A stretch of 64,000 nt of DNA from Nitrospirota bacterium (GTDB lineage Bacteria > Nitrospirota > Leptospirillia > Leptospirillales > Leptospirillaceae). Made by a program: the position numbers and the translations under genes. The stretch is from positions 109,205-173,204 of the forward strand of contig DAHVAL010000001.1 of the NCBI GenBank assembly GCA_027314645.1, written 5' to 3'. Under the pieces are notes generated by a model, which ran no database searches, was not told the DNA's origin, and saw only the letters and a list, made by a program, of their open reading frames with translations. This document shows positions 34,050-43,092 of this stretch, piece by piece (position 1 is the stretch's first letter; each line of letters starts with the position of its first letter).

Positions 34050-35231
34050 ATGGATTTTCGAACCAAATTCGCCAAGCGCATCACCACCCTCCCCCCCTAT
34101 TTGTTCGCCCGGATCGACGAGAAAAAGAGAGAAGCTCTGGCGCGGGGTGTCGACCTGATCAACCTGGGGATCGGGGATCCCGACAGTCCGACCTTGGATC
34201 CGATCGTGGCCGCGGGCCAGAAGGCCCTTAGCAAACCGGAACATCACCAGTATCCCTCCTACGAGGGCATGCTGTCCTTTCGGAAGGCCATCGCCGACTG
34301 GTATCATCGGAGGTTCGGTGTGACGCTCGATCCGGGAGCCGAAGTGGTGGGCCTTATCGGGTCAAAGGAAGGAATCGGCCATCTTCCGCTCGCGTTCGTT
34401 GAGCCCGGGGATGCGGTGCTGATCCCCGAACCAGGCTACCCCGTTTACCACGCCGGGACCCTGTTTGCGGGGGGGGAAAGCTATTTTATGCCGATCCTCG
34501 AATCGAACGGGTTCATGCCGGACCTCGACAGCATTCCGGAGTCGGTGCTAAAGAGAGCCAAGATCATGTTTCTCAACTATCCGAACAATCCCACTGGCGC
34601 CACCGCCACGGATGAATTTTTCCGAAAGGCGATCGATCTGGCCCTTCGGCACGGATTCATCGTGGCCCACGATGCCGCCTATTCGGAAATCTATTACGAC
34701 GGAAAGCCCCCGAAAAGCTTTCTCTCCTATCCGGGAGCCAAGGAGGTTGGGATCGAGTTCCACAGTCTCTCCAAGACCTACAACATGACAGGATGGCGCG
34801 TGGGTTTTGCCGTCGGAAACCGGGAGGTTCTCTCGGGGCTTCTCAAGGTGAAGAGCAACATGGACTCCGGCATCTTTCAGGCGCTCCAGGAGGCGGCCAT
34901 CACCGCACTCACCCTCCCGGAACCGATGCTCGAGTCGCTCCGTTCCCTCTATCAGAAACGGCGCGACATTCTCGTTCCTGGTCTCAACAGCGTCGGCCTC
35001 CGGGCGTTTTCACCCGGAGCGTCCTTTTATCTCTGGGCGGGTCTCCCCAAGGGGATGACCTCCGAGGAGGCCACCCTTGCGCTTTTAGACAAGACCGGCA
35101 TTGTCGCCACTCCGGGAAACGGCTTTGGCGCATCTGGGGAAGGATATGTCCGATTTGCGCTGACCGTCGGAACGGACAGGCTGGCGGAGGCCATCGGTCG
35201 GATCCGGACCCATCGGCTTTTCGGAGTCTGA
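34050..35231 (+). CDS. dapL: LL-diaminopimelate aminotransferase
   Basis: A 393-residue fold-I PLP aminotransferase that converts tetrahydrodipicolinate directly to LL-diaminopimelate. The PLP lysine is K242 in SLSKTYNMTGWR; NYPNNPTGA is at 176-184, and INLGIGDPDSPT and PSYEGMLSFRKAIADWY are typical of DapL. ATG 34050 follows AAGGAGAGA. Its presence with dapA, dapB and lysA indicates the acyl-free DapL variant of lysine synthesis. Confidence 0.92.
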   Translation: MDFRTKFAKRITTLPPYLFARIDEKKREALARGVDLINLGIGDPDSPTLDPIVAAGQKALSKPEHHQYPSYEGMLSFRKAIADWYHRRFGVTLDPGAEVVGLIGSKEGIGHLPLAFVEPGDAVLIPEPGYPVYHAGTLFAGGESYFMPILESNGFMPDLDSIPESVLKRAKIMFLNYPNNPTGATATDEFFRKAIDLALRHGFIVAHDAAYSEIYYDGKPPKSFLSYPGAKEVGIEFHSLSKTYNMTGWRVGFAVGNREVLSGLLKVKSNMDSGIFQALQEAAITALTLPEPMLESLRSLYQKRRDILVPGLNSVGLRAFSPGASFYLWAGLPKGMTSEEATLALLDKTGIVATPGNGFGASGEGYVRFALTVGTDRLAEAIGRIRTHRLFGV

Positions 35232-35248
35232 TTGCCCGGAGGGAATCG

Positions 35249-35779
35249 ATGGGAGGATTTTTTGCGGTCTCTCTCGGAGGGAACCTGCGAACCACGCGGA
35301 GGGCCTTTGGCTGGGCCTTGGGCGCCCTTCTTTCGAACCGGAATCTCTTTTTCACGGGATGTTCGCCGGTATCCCGCACCGACCCTTGGGAAGTCGTCGC
35401 CCCGGCTTTTTTAAATCAAGTGGTCACCGGATACTCCCGCATCGGAGCCCCCGGCCTGTGGAACCTCCTGATACAGGCAGAGCGCCTCGAAATTCGACGG
35501 GGAAAGGGCCGGCTCCATCCCCGGACGCTCGATCTCGATTTTCTTCTTTTTTCCGGAGCCCCTTCGCCGAGACGGGATTTGATCCTTCCGCATCCCCGGC
35601 TTGCCGATCGGCCGGTTCTTCAGGACCTGCTTCATCGATCCGAAACGGCTCCCCGCTCACGCCTCCTCTGGGTTGTCCAAAGGTCCGTCCGAGCGTGGAA
35701 CTCCCGCAAAAGAGGACCCGTCAAAAAGAGGCGGGAATGTGTTTGCCGGGCGGGATCAGGATCAATCTCTCAGCATTAG
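35249..35779 (+). CDS. folK: 6-Hydroxymethyl-dihydropterin pyrophosphokinase
   Basis: This 176-residue folate-pathway kinase shows the HPPK signature RTLDLDFLLF followed by LILPHPRLADRPVLQDLL, with VSLGGNLRTT at the N-terminus. The last 35 residues are basic and not part of the fold. ATG 35249 follows CGGAGGGA. It is 17 bases after dapL on the same strand. Confidence 0.92.
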   Translation: MGGFFAVSLGGNLRTTRRAFGWALGALLSNRNLFFTGCSPVSRTDPWEVVAPAFLNQVVTGYSRIGAPGLWNLLIQAERLEIRRGKGRLHPRTLDLDFLLFSGAPSPRRDLILPHPRLADRPVLQDLLHRSETAPRSRLLWVVQRSVRAWNSRKRGPVKKRRECVCRAGSGSISQH

Positions 35780-35806
35780 CCCTGGGCGCGGAAGGAGCGG
35801 GCTTCA

Positions 35807-36586
35807 TTGGGGCATCGAGCCTGTCATCGATGGTGGAATCGTTCGGGGGGATGGCTGTTCCTCCTGCTTCTCCTGCTCCCGGTCCCGGATTTCTGCGAGG
35901 CTCAGACCGTTGAGATCAACGGAGGGGAAACGGTCTTTTCCCAGAACAGCCAGTACTATTTCGGGCAGGTCGGGGACTTCATCCCGCTCGCTGGGCCACC
36001 CGTCTCGGCCACCGGCTCTCCCAGCGTGGGGACGGCGGCCACCGGAGGGATCACCCTTCACCTCTTCGTGGAGGTGTACTATCTTTCCTATGAAACACTT
36101 GGACCTTCCTTGACCACCTTCAACGCCTACAACGGCCTCAACCCCTCCGTCGGTCTTCGGGTTCCGGTCGGGGACGGGTTTTTCGAAGGGGATGTCGGAA
36201 TCGCCCTGGCCGAAGGGTTTGAGACCAATACCCCGATCGAAGGGTTGGCCGGGATCTTTCTTCAGACCGAGTATTATCAGGCCCTGGGTCCGGGGGCGTT
36301 CGATTTCTTCGCCAACTACCTCGGCTATATTCAATATATTTATGGGCAGGCCCGGTACTTTATTCCCGTTAAGGGCACCCCCCCCGAGACCGTGTCCATT
36401 TATTTGGGCCCGGAACTGATCGGGCAAGGGAACAACACCTACAACGCGGGCCAGGGAGGGGCCGTCCTGGGAGTGTCCCTCCCAAAGCTCCATTCCTACC
36501 TTACCTTCGACGGCGGCCTGCTCCGATCCTCCGTGTCTACGGGTTGGGGGGGGTATCAGGGGTTTTCGTGGTATGTCTCATTCTGA
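35807..36586 (+). CDS. Predicted outer-membrane beta-barrel protein
   Basis: A 259-residue exported protein from TTG 35807 (GGAAGGAGC upstream), with a signal peptide containing a run of leucines (17-24). The mature part alternates hydrophobic and polar residues, is rich in Gly, Tyr and Phe, and ends in WYVSF, the terminal aromatic typical of outer-membrane barrels. No specific family recognised. It overlaps mutY by 14 bases. Confidence 0.6.
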   Translation: MGHRACHRWWNRSGGWLFLLLLLLPVPDFCEAQTVEINGGETVFSQNSQYYFGQVGDFIPLAGPPVSATGSPSVGTAATGGITLHLFVEVYYLSYETLGPSLTTFNAYNGLNPSVGLRVPVGDGFFEGDVGIALAEGFETNTPIEGLAGIFLQTEYYQALGPGAFDFFANYLGYIQYIYGQARYFIPVKGTPPETVSIYLGPELIGQGNNTYNAGQGGAVLGVSLPKLHSYLTFDGGLLRSSVSTGWGGYQGFSWYVSF

Positions 36587-37802
36587 CGCCGGCACCTCCG
36601 ACGATGCCGCCCTCTCTGGCAACGCCCTTCCCGCCCTTCTTCGCTGGTACGAGGCCAACCGGCGTGACCTTCCCTGGAGGAGAAGCCGGGATCCTTACCG
36701 GATCTGGGTGTCCGAGGTCATGCTTCAGCAGACGACTGTCCGGGCCGTACTCGGGTATTACGAGCGCTTCCTCGGGCGCTTCCCGTCCGTCTTTGACCTG
36801 GCCTCTGCGGAGCTTTCCGAGGTGTTGCGGTTCTGGGAGGGTCTTGGCTATTACCAGCGGGCCAGGAATCTCCACCGGGCGGCGGGAATCCTCGCAGAAA
36901 ATCCCGCTGGCCCGATTTGGCCTTCCTCGGTGGAGCAGTGGCAGTCCCTTCCCGGGATCGGCCGTTCCACCGCCGGGGCGATCCATTCCCTGTCCACCAA
37001 TCTCTGGGCGCCTATTCTCGATGCCAATGTCCGACGGGTCACCGAACGCCTGTTCGGGATCCCTCCGGATGTCCCCGTGAGGGACCGCCGCCTCTGGGAA
37101 GCGTCGAACTCCTGGGGGCGGGAGAATCCCCGCCCCGCCGATACCAATCAGGCCCTGATGGAACTTGGGGCGACCCTCTGTCTCCCCGCGGCCCCTTCCT
37201 GCGAAGGGTGTCCGGTCGCCTCCTTGTGCAAAAGCCGGACGGAGATTCATGCCGCGAAGGATCCTCAAGGCAAAAAGGTCGGACGAAAACCGGCCCCGCT
37301 CCGGATGCGTGTGGCTCTCGTTCCGTCCTCCGGCCCGCTTCTCTTCGAGCCGCGATTGGAAGGGCGTCTGCTCGAAGGGTTGTTGGAGATTGCCGGGTTT
37401 TCCTCCCCTGGGCTCGCGCCGGGGGAGACGGTCGGAGAAGGCTCCTTGGGGGGGTGGACCGTTGTGGAGGAAATCGGCCGGGTCCGGCATGTCTATTCCC
37501 ATTTTCGGGAGGAGGTGCAGGTGTTGAAGGTGGAGGCTCCCCGCTTGCCGGGAAGCCCGGAGGAAGCTCTCCGGGAGGGGGGGAGATGGGAATCGCTCGA
37601 ATGGGCGGGCCGTCTCGCCCTGACGGGGGTCGCGAGAAAAATCGTTTCGGCGCTTCGGTCGGGGGCTTTCCGGGTCCCGGATACGGCGGGGAAGAGGGCC
37701 TTTGGCGCCGGGAAGAACGGAGAAGGGGAAAAAGGTCGGCCGGTCCGTAAAGACCGGAACCCTCTGCCCTTCCCCTCCATTCCGGAAAGAGACCGGCCCT
37801 GA
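36573..37802 (+). CDS. mutY: A/G-specific adenine DNA glycosylase
   Basis: A 409-residue base-excision repair enzyme that removes adenine opposite 8-oxoguanine. It shows VSEVMLQQT with Glu48, the HhH motif LPGIGRSTAGAI, catalytic Asp150 in ILDANVRRV and the [4Fe-4S] cysteines (CLPAAPSCEGCPVASLC). The NUDIX-like C-terminal domain (about 245-365) recognises oxoG. A basic low-complexity tail of about 40 residues follows and is unusual. Confidence 0.95.
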   Translation: MSHSDAGTSDDAALSGNALPALLRWYEANRRDLPWRRSRDPYRIWVSEVMLQQTTVRAVLGYYERFLGRFPSVFDLASAELSEVLRFWEGLGYYQRARNLHRAAGILAENPAGPIWPSSVEQWQSLPGIGRSTAGAIHSLSTNLWAPILDANVRRVTERLFGIPPDVPVRDRRLWEASNSWGRENPRPADTNQALMELGATLCLPAAPSCEGCPVASLCKSRTEIHAAKDPQGKKVGRKPAPLRMRVALVPSSGPLLFEPRLEGRLLEGLLEIAGFSSPGLAPGETVGEGSLGGWTVVEEIGRVRHVYSHFREEVQVLKVEAPRLPGSPEEALREGGRWESLEWAGRLALTGVARKIVSALRSGAFRVPDTAGKRAFGAGKNGEGEKGRPVRKDRNPLPFPSIPERDRP

Positions 37803-37951
37803 GGGAGGGCGAAACGGGGGACCCCCCTCCTTCCGAAAAAGGTCTCTTCTCGCGGGTCGGGAAACGAATCTCCGGGGAACCGAAACAGAACACATGGACG
37901 GCGCCGGCGGGTGTCAAAGAGGGCCGGCTGAAAGGAATTCGGGAGGAGACC

Positions 37952-39058
37952 ATGGCCATGACGGGCCAGAAGACCGGCGGGAACTGGAGAGCGGTCCTCG
38001 CCGCGCTGCTGCTTTTCCTCTCCTCCTGCCAGTCCTCCTCCGCCCTCTTCTGGTTTTCCTCCATCCTTCCCTCGGGGGCGGAACCTTCCGCGATCGCCTG
38101 TCCCACCCCCCAGTCCTGCATCGCCGTCGGCCAGGCGGGTCTGTTTTTGGTCTCCCAAAACGGGGGACAGCTTTGGACTCCGGCCAACAGCGGACTGGGA
38201 GCGGCCCTGGCCAATTTCAACCTCACCTCCATCGCCTGCGTGTCCTCCACCCAATGCACCATTGTCGGGAATCAGGGGCTGATCCTCCAGAGCACGAACG
38301 GAGGGCAAACCTTTTCCATCAACAATGTCACGACCAACGGAAACCTGACCTTCAACGATGTCGTATGCCAAAGTTCGGGAACGCCGGCATGCGTCATTGT
38401 CGGAGACAACAATACTCTCCTGATTCAGAGCAGTGCCGGAGCGGCATGGGCTCCCGATCTCAAGGTCCTGTCGGCGCCCCTGGGTCCAGCCAATTTCAAC
38501 CAGGTCTTTCTCCTCGGCTCATCCCTGTGGATCGCGGCCTCCAATGTCGCAGGAACCGGCATGAACGCCCTGCTCTATTCCGGGGACGGGGGGAACACCT
38601 GGGCGTTGATCGTCATCCCCCAGGGTTTGGCCCTCCAAGGGGTGAGCGGAGTGGGCTGTTTGTCCACCGCGAATTGCTATGTCGATGGAACAGGCGTCCT
38701 GCTTGAAACCACCGACGGCGGATCGACCTGGGAGGCGCTTTCACTGATGGGCAGGAGTCCCTCGGGGATGACGTCCACCCTGACCGGAATGTACGTCGCC
38801 CCTGGAGGGACCGTCTATGCTTACGGACAGAACGGGGCCCTGTACCAGGTGTCGACCCTTGGCGGAGGGGCGATTTCCGGGCAGGCGGCCATCCTCCAGA
38901 TGTTTCCTTCGAACGCGTCCCAACTGGCGTTTACCGGGATGGTCTGTCCTCAATCTTCGGTGTGTTTCGTGGCGGGAAACTCCCTTGCCATTTCGGGGGG
39001 AATCTTCTACTCTAGCCCCAATGGTTCGGCTGGGGCCCAATCCACTGGGATCCCTTGA
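37952..39058 (+). CDS. YCF48/BNR-like beta-propeller lipoprotein with paired cysteines
   Basis: A 368-residue envelope protein. The signal ends at lipobox FLSSC (residue 26). The body consists of repeats resembling BNR/YCF48 blades (NGGQLW, NGGQTF, DGGNTW, DGGSTW). Each of five blades opens with a cysteine pair: CPTPQSC, CVSSTQC, CQSSGTPAC, CLSTANC and CPQSSVC, probably local disulfides. ATG 37952 follows GGGAGGAGA. The function is unknown; related propellers act in complex assembly or surface binding. Confidence 0.8.
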   Translation: MAMTGQKTGGNWRAVLAALLLFLSSCQSSSALFWFSSILPSGAEPSAIACPTPQSCIAVGQAGLFLVSQNGGQLWTPANSGLGAALANFNLTSIACVSSTQCTIVGNQGLILQSTNGGQTFSINNVTTNGNLTFNDVVCQSSGTPACVIVGDNNTLLIQSSAGAAWAPDLKVLSAPLGPANFNQVFLLGSSLWIAASNVAGTGMNALLYSGDGGNTWALIVIPQGLALQGVSGVGCLSTANCYVDGTGVLLETTDGGSTWEALSLMGRSPSGMTSTLTGMYVAPGGTVYAYGQNGALYQVSTLGGGAISGQAAILQMFPSNASQLAFTGMVCPQSSVCFVAGNSLAISGGIFYSSPNGSAGAQSTGIP

Positions 39059-39076
39059 AAATCACGGGAGGTCATA

Positions 39077-39652
39077 ATGGGGAAGAGGTTGAAACAATTC
39101 GGATTTGGTCTAGCCTTCTTGATGATCACCACCGTCTCATCGGGATGCTACGGTCAGTTTGCCCTGGTCAGGGCCATCTACACTGCGAACGGGGAAGTTG
39201 AAAATAAGTGGGCACGATCAGGACTGACGGCCCTTATGGTGATCCTTCCTGTGTACGCGTTTGCGGGGCTGGGGGATGTGATCCTCTTCAACCCGATTGA
39301 GTTTTGGAGCCATGTCAATCCCATCACCAACAAACCGTCCGTGGCGTCGGACAGGACGCAGGGACCCGGCGCCGATCCGACAAAGGATCCCGACGGCTGG
39401 CTCTCCCGGTCCGGAAAGAACGGATCCCGGGTTCTTCTGGCCTGGCATTATGATGCGGTCAGCAAAAAACTCTCCGCCATTCAAATCGCCACCAATAAAG
39501 CCGGCGCCGCGGTCACCCTGTATCGGTCGGTCCTGCCGATGGCGGGACGCCTTGGTGAGACTCCGGCGGTCGACAAGGTCACCTTCGATCATGGACGAGC
39601 GGTGACCACGATGATCGGGGGAGGCCTCCTGGGAGGTCCGAACCCGCTGTAA
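39077..39652 (+). CDS. DUF3332-family membrane/lipoprotein
   Basis: A 191-residue protein with a signal ending VSSGCYG (probable lipidation). The DUF3332 pattern follows: CYGQFALVRAIYTANGEV, then a second hydrophobic segment PVYAFAGLGDVILFNPIEFWS. The C-terminal half is a soluble domain. Family function is unknown. It starts 18 bases after the propeller gene and is followed by a strong terminator, so the two form one unit. Confidence 0.82.
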   Translation: MGKRLKQFGFGLAFLMITTVSSGCYGQFALVRAIYTANGEVENKWARSGLTALMVILPVYAFAGLGDVILFNPIEFWSHVNPITNKPSVASDRTQGPGADPTKDPDGWLSRSGKNGSRVLLAWHYDAVSKKLSAIQIATNKAGAAVTLYRSVLPMAGRLGETPAVDKVTFDHGRAVTTMIGGGLLGGPNPL

Positions 39653-39680
39653 CCGGAGGGTTGTCGGGGGTCGCGTTCTC

Positions 39681-39719
39681 GGGGGGAGGTTCAAAAGAGC
39701 CTCCCCCCTTCGTTTTTTT
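39681..39719 (+). terminator. Strong rho-independent terminator
   Basis: A near-perfect 12-bp stem (39681-39692 with 39697-39708, one G-T wobble) with loop AAAA is followed by TTCGTTTTTTT. It separates the + strand propeller/DUF3332 unit from the convergent YtxH gene, whose stop begins at 39721. Confidence 0.9.
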
Positions 39720-39720
39720 G

Positions 39721-40020
39721 TCAGGCTTTTGAGGAGCCGGCGGACTTCTGGTCCTTCTCGAGGACGGCCCGAAAGGCCTTCCAGCCTTCCTTCAAGGCTT
39801 CGGCGTACTGCTCTTTTTTCGCAGGGATCTCGGTTTGGATCTTTTCAAGGCCTTCCTCGAATTCCTCCTCGGCTTCCTCCCGAAGAGCTTTCATCCGGGT
39901 GGCGATCTTCTGCCGGGTTTCGTTCCCGGATGCGGGGGCGAGAAGAACTCCGGCGATCGCGCCAAGCATCAGCCCTGTCAAAAAGAGGGCAAGTCCTGTA
40001 TCATGCCTGTCATCGGCCAT
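39721..40020 (-). CDS. YtxH-domain membrane protein
   Basis: A 99-residue protein with an N-terminal transmembrane helix of the YtxH type (LALFLTGLMLGAIAGVLLAPASGNETRQKI, about 9-38, which includes the GxLxAPxSGxETR motif) and a long charged coiled-coil tail (residues 40-95). The family is linked to general stress in other bacteria. It overlaps the upstream DUF948-like gene by 11 bases. Confidence 0.85.
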   Translation of the reverse strand: MADDRHDTGLALFLTGLMLGAIAGVLLAPASGNETRQKIATRMKALREEAEEEFEEGLEKIQTEIPAKKEQYAEALKEGWKAFRAVLEKDQKSAGSSKA

Positions 40021-40453
40021 GTGATTCCTCCTTTGTTGTCGAAGATGGTTCTCCGGACTCCGGATGATCGGAGCGTTTCAGGACTTCCCTGGCCCGGGCG
40101 AACCCGGCGGCAAGGCCCCGTCCCACCCGGAGCAAGTAGGTTGCGGTGTGAATGGATCTTCCGCCCGATTTCATGAAGGAAACGAGAAATGACAGGATGG
40201 GAGATCTTGACAGTGAATCCAGGCCTTGTTCGATTGACTGGTAGCGATCAGTGGTCCGCTTGACGACCGGTTCGATCTCCTCCGCCATCCGGCGAAGGCT
40301 TGCGATCAGGGGAACGGTGGTCGTCTCGATCTCCATTGCCAATTTTTCATGCCTGTCGAGGACCCGGAGGGCTCGAAAGAGAAAGAAAAGGATTCCGGCA
40401 ACCAGCAAGGCGGCAAGGATCACCAGGAAAAGAAGGGCCGTTCGGATGTCCAT
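40010..40453 (-). CDS. DUF948-like membrane protein
   Basis: A 147-residue protein with one N-terminal transmembrane helix (about 6-28) and a helical segment with repeated Glu/Arg/Leu typical of DUF948 proteins, which are often encoded beside YtxH proteins. ATG 40453 is preferred to GTG 40459 because AAAGG lies at the right distance from it. Role unknown. Confidence 0.7.
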   Translation of the reverse strand: MDIRTALLFLVILAALLVAGILFFLFRALRVLDRHEKLAMEIETTTVPLIASLRRMAEEIEPVVKRTTDRYQSIEQGLDSLSRSPILSFLVSFMKSGGRSIHTATYLLRVGRGLAAGFARAREVLKRSDHPESGEPSSTTKEESHGR

Positions 40454-40572
40454 GGACACACCTTTCCGTGGGTGTTGGATACTGCGGGAATGCGGATGAG
40501 GCTGTCATCATGTTACAGAAATGAGGATTTTTTTCAAGAAGAAGGACCGTCCGGATTCCGGGAGGGGAACGG

Positions 40573-42288
40573 GTGATTCCGTCATTTCGGAGGCTCTCCT
40601 TCCTCCTGCCCACCCTGTTCGTCGTGGCCATCCTTTCGGGGGTGGTGCTTCTTTTTTCCCGAAATCCCCCTTCCGGAGTTCCGGTCATTCCCCGGGCGGC
40701 GCTGGCCGACCTCCCCGGAGACATTCTTCAGTCTCTGTTCCGCCTCTTTCAGGCCTATCTTCTGTCTCTCCTCTTCGCCTACCTGTATGGACTGGCGGCC
40801 GCCCTGACACGATGGGGACCCCGCATCCTGATCCCGATCCTGGACATTCTTCAGTCGATCCCTGTCCTGGGATTTTTCCCTGCGGTGGTGCTCGTCATGA
40901 TTCCGCTTTTTCCGACGACAAAGATGGGGGTTGAGGCCGCGTCGGTGATCCTGATCGCCACAAGCATGGCCTGGAACATGGCCTTTGCCGTCTACGAGTC
41001 CGTCAGAACCGCTCCGTCCGATCTTTGGGACCTTTTCCGGGGGATAAGAGCCCCGGTGTGGCAATGGGTCCTGCGCTTTCTCGTCCCCGTGACACTTCCC
41101 AAGGTGATCTACAACTCCGTTCTTTCATGGACAGCGGGATGGTACTTCCTGATCGCCTGTGAAATGATCGCCATGGGGCCCGTCCACTACGAACTTCCAG
41201 GACTCGGCAGCTTTCTTGTGTCCAGCACCGAAAAGGGCCATTTTGGGGAGGCCCTTCTGGGGATTGGGGCCCTGATCGTGACCGTCATGATCTTAGATGT
41301 GTTTGTCTTTCGTCCGTCCCTGGTCTGGTCTCATAACTACCAGATCGGAGAGGTGGAAGGGCCGTTCTCCCGGATTTCTTCACCGGTGTACGATTTTCTT
41401 GCCTCCTCCGAAACGCTGGCGGAGGTGAAGAAAAAAGCCGGGCACGTGGGCGGGCAGTTGGTTCGATTCGTGTGGAGAAGGGGGCGTTTTGGCGGCGGAT
41501 CATTGACGATTCCGGATTCGTTCCTGCGTGTGGTCACGGTCGGGGGGGGAATCCTGGGAGGGTGGGTGCTCCTTCGAAGCCTCTTCGCAGGCGTTCATGT
41601 GGTGTCCGGTTGGGTTCGCCAGGGGATCCCCTGGGGGTCCCTGTCGGAGCTTCCCGCAGATCTTCTCTTCTCCATCCTGCGCCTCTTGGCCGCTTACTGT
41701 GTGAGTTTGATGTGGACCATTCCGGTCGCTTACTGGGTCTTCAAGTATCCCCGCCTTTCGAGGGCCGTCTTTCCGCTGGCCGAGGTCATGGCGTCGGTGC
41801 CTGCCACCGCCCTGTTTCCTTTCGTCATTGTGCTGGTGGTCCAGATTTTTCACAGTATGAACCTGGCGTCGGTGATCCTTTTGATGTCCGGGATGCAATG
41901 GTATCTCCTCTTCAACCTGCTGTCGGGCGTGGGGACCTTTCCCTCCGAGCTCCGGGAGGTCTCCCTGACCTTTGGCCTCCGTGGAAGACTTTTTCTCCGG
42001 AAGGTCTTCCTCCCTTTTCTGTTGCCCTCGATCGTCACGGGATCCATTACCGCCTTCGGCGGGGGATGGAACGCCCTGATCGTGTCCGAATATGTGGTGT
42101 ATGCCCAGAAGGATTATGGGGTCCGGGGAATCGGCGCCTTCCTCGACAGGGCCACGTACTCGGGCGAGAGCCCCTTTCTCGGGGTGGCGGCCCTTCTGGT
42201 GATGACGGTTGTTGTCGTGACAGCCAACCGTCTCTTCTGGGTGCCTCTCTATGAGCGCGTGACGCGCAGGTATGGATATGACGTCTAG
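40573..42288 (+). CDS. ABC transporter permease, duplicated (NitT/TauT-like)
   Basis: A 571-residue membrane protein made of two binding-protein-dependent permease domains in tandem (about 60-255 and 345-560), joined by a hydrophilic linker (about 255-315). Each half carries an EAA-like loop, near VRTAPSDLWDLFRGIRAPVWQW and LREVSLTFGLRGRLFLRKV. Duplicated permeases of this kind occur in putative anion (nitrate, sulfonate, bicarbonate) importers. GTG 40573 follows GGGAGGGGAAC. No binding-protein gene is adjacent. Confidence 0.88.
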   Translation: MIPSFRRLSFLLPTLFVVAILSGVVLLFSRNPPSGVPVIPRAALADLPGDILQSLFRLFQAYLLSLLFAYLYGLAAALTRWGPRILIPILDILQSIPVLGFFPAVVLVMIPLFPTTKMGVEAASVILIATSMAWNMAFAVYESVRTAPSDLWDLFRGIRAPVWQWVLRFLVPVTLPKVIYNSVLSWTAGWYFLIACEMIAMGPVHYELPGLGSFLVSSTEKGHFGEALLGIGALIVTVMILDVFVFRPSLVWSHNYQIGEVEGPFSRISSPVYDFLASSETLAEVKKKAGHVGGQLVRFVWRRGRFGGGSLTIPDSFLRVVTVGGGILGGWVLLRSLFAGVHVVSGWVRQGIPWGSLSELPADLLFSILRLLAAYCVSLMWTIPVAYWVFKYPRLSRAVFPLAEVMASVPATALFPFVIVLVVQIFHSMNLASVILLMSGMQWYLLFNLLSGVGTFPSELREVSLTFGLRGRLFLRKVFLPFLLPSIVTGSITAFGGGWNALIVSEYVVYAQKDYGVRGIGAFLDRATYSGESPFLGVAALLVMTVVVVTANRLFWVPLYERVTRRYGYDV

Positions 42289-43042
42289 AAAGGACAGCTT
42301 TCTCGTCCTGAAAAACATTTCCAGGGATTTCACCCGGGACAACCGCTCGTATCGTGCGATCGACAACCTGTCTGTGGGCGTGGAGGAAGGGGAGTTCGTC
42401 GCCATTGTCGGACCATCGGGGTGTGGAAAGAGCACCCTTCTCAGGATCCTCCAGGGCCTCATCCCTCCAACTTCCGGAGAACTCCTCTACAAGAATCATC
42501 CCCAGACCGGCGTCAATTCGGACATGGCGATGGTCTTTCAAGGGTTCGCCCTTCTTCCGTGGCTGTCGGTCAAGGACAATGTGGCCCTGGGACTTTCCGC
42601 CCGCGGAAGAAAAGCGGCCGATATCGATCGCACGGTGTCCTTCTACATCGACAAGGTCGGGCTCGAGGGGTATGAGGAAGCCTACCCGCGGGAGTTGTCC
42701 GGAGGGATGAAGCAGCGGGTCGGCCTGGCCAGGGCGTTGGCGATCGAACCGAAAATCCTGTTGATGGACGAACCCTTTTCAAACCTCGATGCCTTGACCT
42801 CCGTGACGCTTCGGGACGAAGTCCTGATGCTCTGGAAGGATCAGGAAATGCCGGTCCGGACGATCATCATGGTGACGCATATCATCGAGGAGGCCATTCT
42901 GATGGCCGACAGGGTTGTGGTGCTCTCCAGGCGCCCGACCCATGTAGTCCGAGAGATCGACGTGGATCTGCCTCGGCCGAGAAACAGGAAGCACCCTGAC
43001 TTCGAGCGCTTGTCGGACGAGATTTTTTCGCTTATTTCCTGA
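42272..43042 (+). CDS. ABC transporter ATP-binding protein (NitT/TauT-like)
   Basis: A 256-residue ATPase with Walker A GPSGCGKST, Q-loop VFQGFALLPWLSV, signature LSGGMKQRV, Walker B ILLMDEPFSNLDAL and the switch His in MVTHIIEEA. It groups with SsuB/TauB/NrtD-type importers. It overlaps the permease gene by 17 bases (ATG 42272; ATG 42278 is also possible). Confidence 0.94.
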   Translation: MDMTSRKDSFLVLKNISRDFTRDNRSYRAIDNLSVGVEEGEFVAIVGPSGCGKSTLLRILQGLIPPTSGELLYKNHPQTGVNSDMAMVFQGFALLPWLSVKDNVALGLSARGRKAADIDRTVSFYIDKVGLEGYEEAYPRELSGGMKQRVGLARALAIEPKILLMDEPFSNLDALTSVTLRDEVLMLWKDQEMPVRTIIMVTHIIEEAILMADRVVVLSRRPTHVVREIDVDLPRPRNRKHPDFERLSDEIFSLIS

Positions 43043-43092
43043 ATGGAAGATGCAGGAACGAAGTCGGCCCAAATCACGAAGGAGGAAGGGGA

